From Akkermansiaceae bacterium (GTDB taxonomy: Bacteria > Verrucomicrobiota > Verrucomicrobiia > Verrucomicrobiales > DEV007), in NCBI GenBank assembly GCA_024233005.1, contig JACKQE010000007.1, positions 62,001-126,000 of the forward strand: a stretch of 64,000 nucleotides of DNA, in the 5' to 3' direction. Positions 33,888-42,892 of this stretch are shown piece by piece (the stretch's first letter is position 1; every line of letters starts with the position of its first letter). The position numbers were made by a program, and so were the translations under genes. The notes below the pieces were generated by a model, which had not been told where the DNA came from, did not search any database, and saw only the letters and a program-made list of their open reading frames with translations.

Positions 33888-35459
33888 TCAGATCCCGAGC
33901 AACTCTCTGGCTTCTGCCATGCCGGGTGCAGGGCGGCCATATTCACTGGCGGTGACGCGGGCCAAGCCGCAGAGATGGCGAAACCGGAATCCCGGACGAG
34001 TGGAGTGAAAATCATCCCACACCGTTTGGTAATACTTTTCCGCGTGCAGGGCGCCATCTTCACTCACCGCATATTTGAGCATGAGGGCGAAGACCGGTTC
34101 CGCCTCCTGGCCGATGGCTCCGGCCTGGTGAACCAGCGCTGCGGCCTGCGCCTGGAGGCCCCCGCGGATGGCTTCATCAAGCTGGTTCAGGAGCAGGGTG
34201 GGATCGGTCGTTTTCACGCCGGCTTTCTGGCGCTCAGTGGGAATGGCGGGCCATTTCAGCATGTCGGCGCTGCGGGCCCCACGGTCGCGCGCCACCTGCC
34301 AGGCTCCCAGGATCAGGCACGCTTGAACATTCCGGCCATGGCTGACGGAGGCGAGGTGACGCCAGGCATTTGCAGAGTCGCTCGCATGGACTCCCGAGGA
34401 GTCGCCATGGACACTGCCGGGAGGCTTGCCGGAAAACTCCCATTCCGGAGGTCTGCCGAGATCCCGCAGGAGAATCTGGTTCGCGGCGAGGGACAGTGCT
34501 TCGGCCAGGGCTGCGGGGACGAATCCTTCCGCAAGGGCGGCGGCCATCGCGCCGGCGGCATCCTCCGGCGCTCCGGAGAACATCGCATCGGCAAGCTGGC
34601 CCAAGGCGCTGTCCTCCATGGCACGCTGACCGGGTGCTTTCCCGAGGAGGTGGTGTTCGTCCAGCAGCTTGGTCAGGACCGCGCCATGCGTGTCCCAGTC
34701 CGACTTGCGGTACTGCTCGGCCTTGATGCAGTAGCGGACACTTTGGCGCAGCAGCGTGTCGGCATGCTCCTGTCCGACCACGTTCAGCAGATCGAATGCC
34801 CGGTAGGGGAGCACTGTTCGGTGGACTTCGGTGTCTTCCTGAACTGAAGGCAGCAGGGCGTCGAGCGCCGTTTCCGCGCCTTGTCGGGTGAGCATAGCGA
34901 GGAGGCGTTCCGCTCCCTCCTTATCCCGGCCTCGGATGGCGGCGCGCAGGCTGTCGGCGTTGGCTTCGGCCGGGCTGCTTTCCGAAGGCTCCGCAGGCAG
35001 GGGACGGAGGACTTCAGAGCCGCGTCCACCGTGCTCCTGAATGCGGGCGCTGTTGCGGTAGAGCACTTTGAGGATTGGGAGGGCCTGTTCTTTGCCGGAG
35101 AGACGTCCCGACATGCTCAGCGCCGGACTCAGTGCCATCAGGGTGTGAAATCCCACGTAATCCTCACCGCCAAAGGTGCGCGCATTGGCCAAGGTGCCGG
35201 CGGCGACGAGGCGGTGCAGTGGGGTTCCCGAGCGGATTTCACTCACGAGGGCACGCTGCAGGTGATCGAGTGGGGTTTCCTGGAGCAGACGAACCAAAGG
35301 TTCGAGGGGGCCAAAGTGCAGGGATTCAGGGCCGGGCGAGTCAGCAAAAAGCCCGGGAGCGAGACCCATGTCGGAAGCCAGAACGGGCCCCAGGGTGGTG
35401 ACGAGGGTGGCTTGCGCGACCTTGGCAAGGAACCCCCTGCGGTGCAGGGATGGATTCAT
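33888..35459 (-). CDS. Tat-exported all-helical protein of unknown function
   Basis: The 523-residue protein has a twin-arginine signal (HRRGFLAKVAQATLVTTLGP). The rest is Ala/Leu-rich and appears almost fully helical. Phrases such as ALPILKVLYRNSARIQEHGG and HLASVSHGRNVQACLILGAW suggest a helical-repeat or metal-binding fold with scattered histidines. I do not recognise the family. It is the last gene of an apparent operon after the aldolase, PL10 pectate lyase and DUF1501 genes, 95 nt after DUF1501, so it probably works with them outside the cytoplasmic membrane. Confidence 0.7.
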   Translation of the reverse strand: MNPSLHRRGFLAKVAQATLVTTLGPVLASDMGLAPGLFADSPGPESLHFGPLEPLVRLLQETPLDHLQRALVSEIRSGTPLHRLVAAGTLANARTFGGEDYVGFHTLMALSPALSMSGRLSGKEQALPILKVLYRNSARIQEHGGRGSEVLRPLPAEPSESSPAEANADSLRAAIRGRDKEGAERLLAMLTRQGAETALDALLPSVQEDTEVHRTVLPYRAFDLLNVVGQEHADTLLRQSVRYCIKAEQYRKSDWDTHGAVLTKLLDEHHLLGKAPGQRAMEDSALGQLADAMFSGAPEDAAGAMAAALAEGFVPAALAEALSLAANQILLRDLGRPPEWEFSGKPPGSVHGDSSGVHASDSANAWRHLASVSHGRNVQACLILGAWQVARDRGARSADMLKWPAIPTERQKAGVKTTDPTLLLNQLDEAIRGGLQAQAAALVHQAGAIGQEAEPVFALMLKYAVSEDGALHAEKYYQTVWDDFHSTRPGFRFRHLCGLARVTASEYGRPAPGMAEARELLGI

Positions 35460-35554
35460 GGGGATTCTCCCAACGCGGATGATGCCGGGAGGTTCCCCCA
35501 GTCTTCACGGTACCCGCCTGACGGTCAATGTTATTCGGCGCAGGCCAAAAAAAA

Positions 35555-36988
35555 TCAGGCCCCTTCGACCGTCAATTCGGGAACCGGACGTCCTTGGGGC
35601 AGGATGGGCACGGGTCTGCCGGTGAAATCAGGGATCGACACATTTTTGGCATCAATGCCCAAGTGGTGATAAATCGTGGCCAAAAAATCCCCCGGACTGG
35701 TTCGCCGGTCGACCGCGTCTTCACCGCGCCGGTCCGTGGCGCCGATGATCCCACCGGTTTGGATGCCTCCGCCGGCCCAGATATTGGAAAACCCCCGGGG
35801 CCAATGATCGCGCCCTGGCTGCACGATGCCTGCCTCCGCGCTGGCGACGCCTCCTCCGCTGCTCGCCACATGGCTGATGCGCGGGGTGCGGCCGAACTCA
35901 CCGCTCACCACCACCAGCACCCGCTTGTCCAGGCCTCTGGCATAAACGTCCTCGATCAGCGCCGAGACGGCTTGGTCAAAGTTGGGGGCGCGGAATTTGA
36001 GGGCGTCGAAGACATGGTGGTTCACCGCATGGTCATCCCAGTTGCCCACCCGACCGCATTGCGGGCCGTCCAACACGCTGGTGATGATGTCCACTCCCGA
36101 CTCCACGAGACGTCGGGCCATGAGGAGCTGTTGGCCCCAGCGGTTTCTTCCATAGCGGTCCCGGGTTCTGGGATCCTCCCGGCTTAGGTCGAAGGCGTCA
36201 CGCACCTCGTTCCCGGTGAGCATGCGCATGGCCTGGGCTTCGAAGTCATCATACGCCCCCATGGTGCCTGAACGGTCCACCGCGCGGCTCAGGTTGTCGA
36301 GCTTGTCTTTCAGGGGAACCCGGTCGGAGAGGCGTCCCTGGTCTTTGACACCGATGTTGGGCACCGAAAAATCCGGACTGTTCGGATCACCCAGAACTCC
36401 GAAAGGAGCATACCCGGGGCCGAGATAGGCCGGTCCGGCAATGGTGAAGCTGTCATAGCGCGTTACCGGATTCACCCCAATGTAATTGGGCAACGTGCCC
36501 CGTTGGTCCCGCCGCTGGTGGTTCGCCACCGTCATCCAGTCGGGATATTTGGGAACGCGTTTGTCGGCCGCATCGGGATCGCCGGAGAGCATTTGGAGGG
36601 ATCCCGCGGGGTGACCACCTCCGCTGTGAACCATGGACCGGAGCACGGTGAACTTGTCGGCAATCTTCGCCTGGCGGGGGAGCAATTCCGTCAGCTGCAG
36701 CCCGGGGATTTTGGTGGAAATCGGACGGAAGGGCCCGGCATAGTCACTCCCGGCATCGGGCTTGGGATCATAGGTGTCAAGGTGCGAACAACCTCCCCGC
36801 AACCAGACCAGGATCACTGCGGTGCGCTCGTGCCGCTTGGCGGCAGGGCGTCCGCTTTCGGCGCGGAGGCGGTTCAATCCCGGCCAGGTCAGCCCGGCCA
36901 TTCCAGCCAGGCCGAGTTGCATAAAGCCGCGCCGATCCAAGGAAGAGGGACCGGGGAGTGACAAAGGGGAGCCGCCGAATTGGAACAT
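35555..36988 (-). CDS. DUF1501 family Tat-exported protein (cassette B)
   Basis: A 477-residue DUF1501 protein. The twin-arginine signal is LDRRGFMQLGLAGMAGLTWP. Family blocks include VILVWLRGGCSHLDTYDPKP near residue 60, VVVSGEFGRTPRIS near 365 and GRDHWPRGFSNIWAGGG near 395. Between the last two blocks it has an added Gly/Ser-rich loop. It lies 76 nt downstream of the PL10 pectate lyase gene on the same strand and 95 nt before the unknown helical protein. The reaction is unknown; the context points to polysaccharide use. Confidence 0.85.
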   Translation of the reverse strand: MFQFGGSPLSLPGPSSLDRRGFMQLGLAGMAGLTWPGLNRLRAESGRPAAKRHERTAVILVWLRGGCSHLDTYDPKPDAGSDYAGPFRPISTKIPGLQLTELLPRQAKIADKFTVLRSMVHSGGGHPAGSLQMLSGDPDAADKRVPKYPDWMTVANHQRRDQRGTLPNYIGVNPVTRYDSFTIAGPAYLGPGYAPFGVLGDPNSPDFSVPNIGVKDQGRLSDRVPLKDKLDNLSRAVDRSGTMGAYDDFEAQAMRMLTGNEVRDAFDLSREDPRTRDRYGRNRWGQQLLMARRLVESGVDIITSVLDGPQCGRVGNWDDHAVNHHVFDALKFRAPNFDQAVSALIEDVYARGLDKRVLVVVSGEFGRTPRISHVASSGGGVASAEAGIVQPGRDHWPRGFSNIWAGGGIQTGGIIGATDRRGEDAVDRRTSPGDFLATIYHHLGIDAKNVSIPDFTGRPVPILPQGRPVPELTVEGA

Positions 36989-37064
36989 GATCTCGTTGAC
37001 AACTAACCGCTTGTCACCCCTTCAGGCAAAGTGGAAAAGCTGCGCGATTGCGGCTTTCCGGAAT

Positions 37065-38684
37065 CTAGGGTTTTGCCGGAGCGCCTGTTTTGGCTTCCTT
37101 GTCCTGACGGGCTTTTTCTTCCCGGGCGAGTTTTGCCTCCGCGTCCAGGACCATCTTGGTGAAAATTTCCCCCCCCTTGGCCCCGGCTTCCACATACAGG
37201 GTCAACACGGCCATGTTCTGCACAAACAGGCGGGCGGAAAGACGGCCGGATTTTGGATCGATCCAACGACCTTTGCCGTCGAGGGAAGCCAGGGCCTCTC
37301 TCACTTTGCTTCGCTTGTCACGGGCGCGCTTGGCCCATTGCCCGGGAGTCACCGGCCCCAACTCTTGGGCCTGCCACGCCTCTCTTCCGGCTGCGAGACG
37401 CGCTTCCAGGTCATTCAGTTTGGCCGACAGATCCCCCTCAATCTTGAATCCATAGTGGGTGGGCAGATTGGTGTCTTCGTGGGTTAGTTCGTAAGTGTCT
37501 TGTTTGCAATAGAGCGGCAGATTGGTCCCCAACTCATAAAACCGAGCCCAGCTGCCGTCGGGAAGCCGGCTGCGTCTCAGCCAGGCGAGAGCGGGTTTCA
37601 CGGGGGCAAGATACTTTTCCTCCCCGGTCGCCGCCCAGAGGTCGGCCAGTGCCAGGAGGGCACCATAGCTCTCGATGCTGGACAAGGCCGGAGGTTCGAA
37701 TTTGCGCGCCCAGACTGGTTCCATGTCCCGGTTGTATTGCTGGGCCCAGCCCGGCTGGGGTTCGGGAAGTCTCGCCAGGAGGAGAAAATCCCCCAGCTTC
37801 CGGGCCGCGGGAAGACAGGCTGGATCCTGGCCCAGGGCGTGGGCCTTCAGCAGCAGCCGCATCACCCCCAGCAGGTTGTTGTCATTCAGAGTGTAATTCT
37901 CATCATAAGTCGTGGAGGGCCAGACGCGGGGCCACTCCACCGGGAGCCGGGCCGGTCCCACCGGCGCCGTTGGATCAGCCGGTCCTGCAAATCGCTGCGG
38001 CCATCCGCCGTTTGGCGCCTGGGCCGCGAGCAGACCTGCCAGACCGAATCGCAGCGCTTCCCGGAGTGGCGCCTCCTCCCGGCTGGCGGGATCGTGGGCC
38101 AGTTCAAGCAGGAACTCCAGCGCTGTCCCTGTCTTCCCATCATCGAGGGAAGACTTGGCGCGCCGCCCTGCGGGATCCGTGTCTCCCGCCAAAACATCCC
38201 GGCGGAAATGGTATCGCCGGGCTTTGCGGGGATCGAACTCGAAATCCGAATCCCATCCCCCGGAGGACAGCTGGCACCAGATCAAGGCTTGGGCCGCTTC
38301 CCGGGCGGCCTGGAGATACAGTGGATCCTGAGTGGCCCGCCAAGCGGAAAGATGCGCCTGCCCCACGCTGGGCGTTCCAGGGGGCTGCATCATGATGAGA
38401 GTCAATCCCTCATGGTCTTCGCCAAAGGCGTTGGAGACATCCGTGGGCCATTCCCAGGCATAGCCTCCCGCGAAAGAAACCTCACGTCGGAAAAAGGTCG
38501 TCGCCCGTTTCATGGCTTCCCGCACCAGAGCGGGTGAGGGCATTTCCGGGAGTGGCGGCGGCTTTGGGGCCGGAGGGGCGGATGTGGCATTTCCCTGCGC
38601 CGGGCAGGTCGGAATGGGGCACAGCCCCAGAATCGCCAAGGTCGCAAGGACAAGCGGTGACGGTGGGCATAAGGGTGTGCTCAT
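37065..38684 (-). CDS. PL10 family pectate lyase
   Basis: The 539-residue exported enzyme is predicted to split polygalacturonate by beta-elimination. A signal peptide (about 1-30) is followed by a Pro-rich linker. The family 10 polysaccharide lyase blocks are NGGWPQRF, YDENYTLNDNNLLGVMRLLL, FEPPALSSIESYGALLAL and WARFYELGTNLPLYCKQD, the last being the region that holds the catalytic arginine and substrate contacts. The C-terminus is a Lys/Ala-rich tail (KTGAPAKP). The start ATG 38684 has a perfect AAGGAGG six bases upstream; the frame open to 38753 is rejected. The gene begins 20 nt after the aldolase stop. Confidence 0.82.
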   Translation of the reverse strand: MSTPLCPPSPLVLATLAILGLCPIPTCPAQGNATSAPPAPKPPPLPEMPSPALVREAMKRATTFFRREVSFAGGYAWEWPTDVSNAFGEDHEGLTLIMMQPPGTPSVGQAHLSAWRATQDPLYLQAAREAAQALIWCQLSSGGWDSDFEFDPRKARRYHFRRDVLAGDTDPAGRRAKSSLDDGKTGTALEFLLELAHDPASREEAPLREALRFGLAGLLAAQAPNGGWPQRFAGPADPTAPVGPARLPVEWPRVWPSTTYDENYTLNDNNLLGVMRLLLKAHALGQDPACLPAARKLGDFLLLARLPEPQPGWAQQYNRDMEPVWARKFEPPALSSIESYGALLALADLWAATGEEKYLAPVKPALAWLRRSRLPDGSWARFYELGTNLPLYCKQDTYELTHEDTNLPTHYGFKIEGDLSAKLNDLEARLAAGREAWQAQELGPVTPGQWAKRARDKRSKVREALASLDGKGRWIDPKSGRLSARLFVQNMAVLTLYVEAGAKGGEIFTKMVLDAEAKLAREEKARQDKEAKTGAPAKP

Positions 38685-38703
38685 AGCGTCCTCCTTGAAT
38701 CGC

Positions 38704-39540
38704 CTAGCTCCGATGGACCATTGCCAGCGCTTCCTCCACTGACGCATTCTCATGGAGCATCGCCATCAAGGCCCGGGTGATGCCGGCGGGGTGTTCATGC
38801 TGGATGACATTGCGCCCGTAAACAATGCCGTGCACGCCCTGCTGCAACAGGCCCTGAGTTCGCTCCAGAATGACCCGGTCAGAGACACGGCCGCCGCCGC
38901 GCACCAGCACCGGAATGCCTCCCGCGACGCGGACCACCTCATGGTAGAGGCCGACGTCATCGGTGGGGTCGGCCTTGATGATGTCGGCCCCCAATTCCAC
39001 CGCCTGGCGGACGAGGTGGGTGATTTTCACCACATCGCCGTCAACGAGATAGCCGCCGGCTTCACTGTTGGGACGAAAGACGAGGGGTTCAACCATCATG
39101 GGCATGCCGAGGTCATCGCACTCCACTTTCAGCTTCAGAATGTTGTCAACGCACTGACCGGTAATGTCCGGCGCGCCGGGAATCTGGAACAGATTGACGC
39201 AGACGCAGGCCGCATCGAGCCGCACCGCCTGAAGGGCGGCTTGGTCGATCATGGTGGAAAACCGTGAGGCAGGCAGCTCCCTGCCATAAATGTTGGCCGT
39301 GTCGACCCGCAGGACGAGGGATGGTTTTTGCCTCCCTGGCAGAGCCTGGAGATGCCTTGCCTGTCCAGCGGTGAGCTGGATGGCGTCAGGAGCGGCATTC
39401 ACCAGCGTGCGGACGGTGGTGGCCATGTCTTCGATCCCTTTGAGAAATCCGGGCTCATTGAAAAAGCCGTGATCCACGGCGACATCGAAGCAGCGTCCAG
39501 AGCGAGCGTTGAAAAGGCGTTGCAGGCGGTAGTGTTTCAT
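38704..39540 (-). CDS. Class I aldolase of the DeoC/FbaB/LsrF family
   Basis: A 278-residue TIM-barrel aldolase. FDVAVDHGFFNEPGF near residue 18-32 holds the phosphate-barrel aspartate, and the Schiff-base lysine is K189 in LGADIIKADPTDD. GGIPVLVRGGGRVSD binds a substrate phosphate. It resembles archaeal-type class I fructose-bisphosphate aldolases and LsrF. The substrate is open; its place 20 nt before a pectate lyase gene suggests a role in breakdown of a sugar or sugar acid from polysaccharide. It is preceded by the SOUL gene on the same strand. Confidence 0.85.
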   Translation of the reverse strand: MKHYRLQRLFNARSGRCFDVAVDHGFFNEPGFLKGIEDMATTVRTLVNAAPDAIQLTAGQARHLQALPGRQKPSLVLRVDTANIYGRELPASRFSTMIDQAALQAVRLDAACVCVNLFQIPGAPDITGQCVDNILKLKVECDDLGMPMMVEPLVFRPNSEAGGYLVDGDVVKITHLVRQAVELGADIIKADPTDDVGLYHEVVRVAGGIPVLVRGGGRVSDRVILERTQGLLQQGVHGIVYGRNVIQHEHPAGITRALMAMLHENASVEEALAMVHRS

Positions 39541-39638
39541 TCAGCGGCTATGATGGCGTGGAGAATGGCCGCGTCAATCGGGTTTGAACGACGCCCGCAG
39601 GACCCTCCCGCCGGTGTCGCCATTCTGCCCGGGCACTT

Positions 39639-40238
39639 TTAAGGCTTTTCCGGCAGTGCTTTCAACCTCAGAAAGACCTCATTGCGCCGCATGGGAACCG
39701 GCGTCCAGGGCGGATCGTAATAGGCAAAGAGGGGTTCTCCCTGACTCGCCAATTTCTGGTCTGCCAACCATCCTCGCAGGGTTTCCAACGCCTTGGTTTC
39801 GGTTTCGGAGGACCGGGATCCCTCAAAACGCAGGGCCGCAAACCGGGCGGCCGGGATGTGGTTCAAGCGAACGCCATCCCCAGTGGGCGTGGGAACTCCG
39901 GTTTGGACTGTTTCTTCCGGCAGAATGAAACTCATCGTCTTCTCCCCGGGGGTGTTGTCGATCAGCACCGGGGTGGTCATGGCAATCTTAGTGGAATCGC
40001 CATTGTTGCCCGTGATGTAGCGGAACAGCATGCCAAAAGGACGGTTCATGTCTTTGGTTTGCATCGGAGCGGTGACCAGGCGGAGGTCCGGATAGTCCCG
40101 GATTTCGACCGGTCCATCCTTGCGGATGACCACGTATTCCGGGGTTTGCGTGCGCGCCCGGGAGTTGCTGATGAACCAGTAGAAAGCCAGCCCGAGCCCT
40201 ATCAATACAATCACCAGGAACCATCGGAACACTTTCAT
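39639..40238 (-). CDS. Membrane-anchored SOUL heme-binding family protein
   Basis: A 199-residue protein with one N-terminal membrane segment (WFLVIVLIGLGLAFYWFI) and a SOUL/HEBP domain: TPEYVVIRKDGPVEIRDYPD, FRYITGNN, KIAMTTPVLID and SFILPE are the family blocks. SOUL domains bind heme or related tetrapyrroles in animals and plants; the bacterial role is not settled. ATG 40238 is preferred over 40256. It is divergent from the DUF1549/DUF1553 gene at 40306, with 67 nt between. Confidence 0.85.
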   Translation of the reverse strand: MKVFRWFLVIVLIGLGLAFYWFISNSRARTQTPEYVVIRKDGPVEIRDYPDLRLVTAPMQTKDMNRPFGMLFRYITGNNGDSTKIAMTTPVLIDNTPGEKTMSFILPEETVQTGVPTPTGDGVRLNHIPAARFAALRFEGSRSSETETKALETLRGWLADQKLASQGEPLFAYYDPPWTPVPMRRNEVFLRLKALPEKP

Positions 40239-40305
40239 CTGCAGGGGAAGAGCCAATAGGGAGAATGCTGCGGACCTCCTTGAAAATCAAGCGAGGGATT
40301 GCGGA

Positions 40306-42840
40306 ATGCCCCGATTGGAGTCATGTTGGCTCATGGTCATCCAGCGATCACGGTGCAGGGGTGGCTTCCTTTCCAGGAGGCTTGGCTTCCTCGTCCTCCT
40401 TCCGGGGGTGGCTGGCGGCTTGGTCCTGCCCGGACCCTTGAGGGCAGGTGACACGGATTTTTTCGAGAGCCGGATCCGGCCGATTCTGGTGGAGCAGTGC
40501 CAGGAGTGCCATTCCAAAGCATCCGGCAAAGCCAAGGGCGGCCTGGAGCTGGACACTCGGGAAGGTATCCGGAAAGGCGGCGAAGGGGGACCCGCCGTGG
40601 TGCCCGGTGATGTGTCCCGAAGCCGGCTCATCACCGCAATCTCCCATGAAGATCCGGACCTGACGATGCCGCCAAAAAAGCCGCGACTTTCTGATGCGGT
40701 CATCGAGGATTTTCGGACCTGGATCAAAGCCGGGGCCCCAGATCCCCGGGAAACGTCACCCGGTGCAACCACCGTGAAGCCTCCCGTGAGTCTCGAAGCG
40801 GGGCGAGAATTCTGGGCCTTCCGCAAACCGCTCCGGCCCGACCTGCCTCAGGCCGGAAATTCTTCCTGGGCAATCAGTGAGATCGATCGGTTGGTGGAAG
40901 CCGGATTGGAAACGGCCGGTTTGGCACCCTCTCCCGATGCCACTCCTCCGGTGCTCCTGCGTCGACTGCATTTCGATCTCGTGGGGCTTCCCCCCAGGCC
41001 CGTGGACATTGTCAATTTCACTCAGGACGTTTCGCAGCGTGGATGGGAACCGGCCATGGAAAGGGTCGTCGATGCCCTGCTTGCTTCCGACCGCTTTGGC
41101 GAGCGCTGGGGGCGGCACTGGCTCGACGTGGCGCGCTTTGCGGAGTCCAGTGGCCGGGAGTCGAACCTGACCTTTCCCCATGCCTGGCGCTACCGGGACT
41201 ATGTCATCGCGGCGTTCAATGCAGACCTGCCCTTTGACCGGTTCCTCACCGAGCAGCTCGCGGGTGATTTGCTGCCGGCGGCCAATGCGGAAGAGCGGGC
41301 GCGCCTGCTGATCGCCACCGGATTCCTCGCGATGGGGACGAAAGGGCTCAATGAAATGAACCGGAAGCAGTTCGAAGCCGATCTGGTGGACGAGCAGATC
41401 GACACGGTGACCCGGGCGATTCTCGCCCAGTCGGTGGCTTGTGCCCGCTGCCACGACCACAAGTTCGATCCTTTCCACATGCGGGACTACTATGCCTTGG
41501 CGGGCATCTTCGGGAGCACGCGGACATTTTTTGGCACGGCGATTGGGTCGGAGAACAATGTCGGTGGAGATCTCATCCGGTTGCCCGACCTGCCGGGACA
41601 AGTGATCCCCAACCCACCCCTGCCAAAGGCAAAAGTGGCCGCCATGAAAGCCCAGGTCGCCGCCCTGAATCGGGAGGAACAGGAAGGGCAAGCGGCGGTC
41701 CGGGCGGCCATTGAGAAAGGGGAGAATCCCGGGGAACGATTCACCTTGGCGGACGCTCTGCGGATCCTCTGGACCCGGGGAGGTCTGGAGGGGCAGCTCA
41801 AGACGGTCGATGAGGAGGGACGGGCCCTGCCTCTCTGCATGGGCGTGCAAGATTTGTCCGAGGCCGCGGATGCTCCTCTGTTGGAAAGGGGGGAAATCAC
41901 GAAGCGGGGAGCCCTGGTGCCCCGTGGATTTCCCAGAGTGATCGTTCTGCGGGATCCCCCCACCGTGGGGGCTCATGACAGTGGACGACTCGCATTGGCC
42001 CATTGGCTGACTCATCCTGACCAGCCGCTCACTTCACGAGTGATGGCCAACCGGGTTTGGCGGCATCTGCTGGGCAAAGGTCTGGTCCTCACGACGGACA
42101 ATTTTGGATTCACCGGAGAAATGCCCAGTCATCCCGCCCTGCTCGATTTGCTTGCCGTCACGTTTGTTGAAAACGGATGGTCGGTGAAATCCCTTGTCCG
42201 CCGGATCGTCCTGTCCCACACCTACCGGCAAAATTCGGACTGGAGGGAGGAGGCATTCCTCCGGGATCCCGACAACCGGCTCCTCTGGCGGGCGAACAAA
42301 CGGCGTCTCGAGGCCGAATGCATCCGCGATGCCATGCTCTCGGTTTCCGGTCTTCTCGACCTGACTCCCCGGAAAGGCTCGCTCGTCGCGGGATTGGGGG
42401 ACAAGTCGGTCTCCCTCTTCGGCTTTACTCAGGGAGTCCCTTCCGATCTGGATGGGAGCCTCCACCGGTCCGTCTACCTGCCCGTGGTCCGCGATCGTCT
42501 GCCCGATGTGCTGGACCTCTTTGATTTTGCCGAACCCGGTTTGGTGACCGGAAACCGGGACACCACCAACGTCCCGATGCAGGCCTTGTATCTCATGAAC
42601 AGTCCGTTCGTGCGCGAACAGGCGGGAGCATTTGCCAAGAGGCTGGGTGACTTCAGCCCGGATCTCGAAGACCGGATCCGGCAGGGCTTTTACATGGCGT
42701 TTGGACGCGGGCCGGACGATTCCGAGCACACCAGAATTCGCGAGTTCCTCTCCCGATTGCCCGACGGATCCGCCTTGGATGCCGAGGCCCTGCTTTGTCA
42801 GGTCCTCCTGTCTTCGGCCGAGTTTCGCAATCTCGATTGA
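40306..42840 (+). CDS. PSCyt1-DUF1549-DUF1553 exported protein (cassette C)
   Basis: An 844-residue protein. A signal peptide lies at about residues 25-48, so the first ~20 residues may not be translated; Met10 is an alternative start. The cytochrome c motif C65-Q-E-C68-H69 and a MPPKKPRLS segment form PSCyt1. DUF1549 (about 185-390) contains VACARCHDHKFDPFHMRDYY. A charged coiled-coil-like insert lies near 440-470, and DUF1553 (about 555-820) contains SRVMANRVWRHLLGKGLV. It is paired with a DUF1501 gene 52 nt downstream, the usual arrangement of this family. The activity is unknown. Confidence 0.85.
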   Translation: MPRLESCWLMVIQRSRCRGGFLSRRLGFLVLLPGVAGGLVLPGPLRAGDTDFFESRIRPILVEQCQECHSKASGKAKGGLELDTREGIRKGGEGGPAVVPGDVSRSRLITAISHEDPDLTMPPKKPRLSDAVIEDFRTWIKAGAPDPRETSPGATTVKPPVSLEAGREFWAFRKPLRPDLPQAGNSSWAISEIDRLVEAGLETAGLAPSPDATPPVLLRRLHFDLVGLPPRPVDIVNFTQDVSQRGWEPAMERVVDALLASDRFGERWGRHWLDVARFAESSGRESNLTFPHAWRYRDYVIAAFNADLPFDRFLTEQLAGDLLPAANAEERARLLIATGFLAMGTKGLNEMNRKQFEADLVDEQIDTVTRAILAQSVACARCHDHKFDPFHMRDYYALAGIFGSTRTFFGTAIGSENNVGGDLIRLPDLPGQVIPNPPLPKAKVAAMKAQVAALNREEQEGQAAVRAAIEKGENPGERFTLADALRILWTRGGLEGQLKTVDEEGRALPLCMGVQDLSEAADAPLLERGEITKRGALVPRGFPRVIVLRDPPTVGAHDSGRLALAHWLTHPDQPLTSRVMANRVWRHLLGKGLVLTTDNFGFTGEMPSHPALLDLLAVTFVENGWSVKSLVRRIVLSHTYRQNSDWREEAFLRDPDNRLLWRANKRRLEAECIRDAMLSVSGLLDLTPRKGSLVAGLGDKSVSLFGFTQGVPSDLDGSLHRSVYLPVVRDRLPDVLDLFDFAEPGLVTGNRDTTNVPMQALYLMNSPFVREQAGAFAKRLGDFSPDLEDRIRQGFYMAFGRGPDDSEHTRIREFLSRLPDGSALDAEALLCQVLLSSAEFRNLD

Positions 42841-42892
42841 TCCCGCCAATCATTTCCAGCTGCCTGTGTCGCATCACCCACCTCTGCCCATC

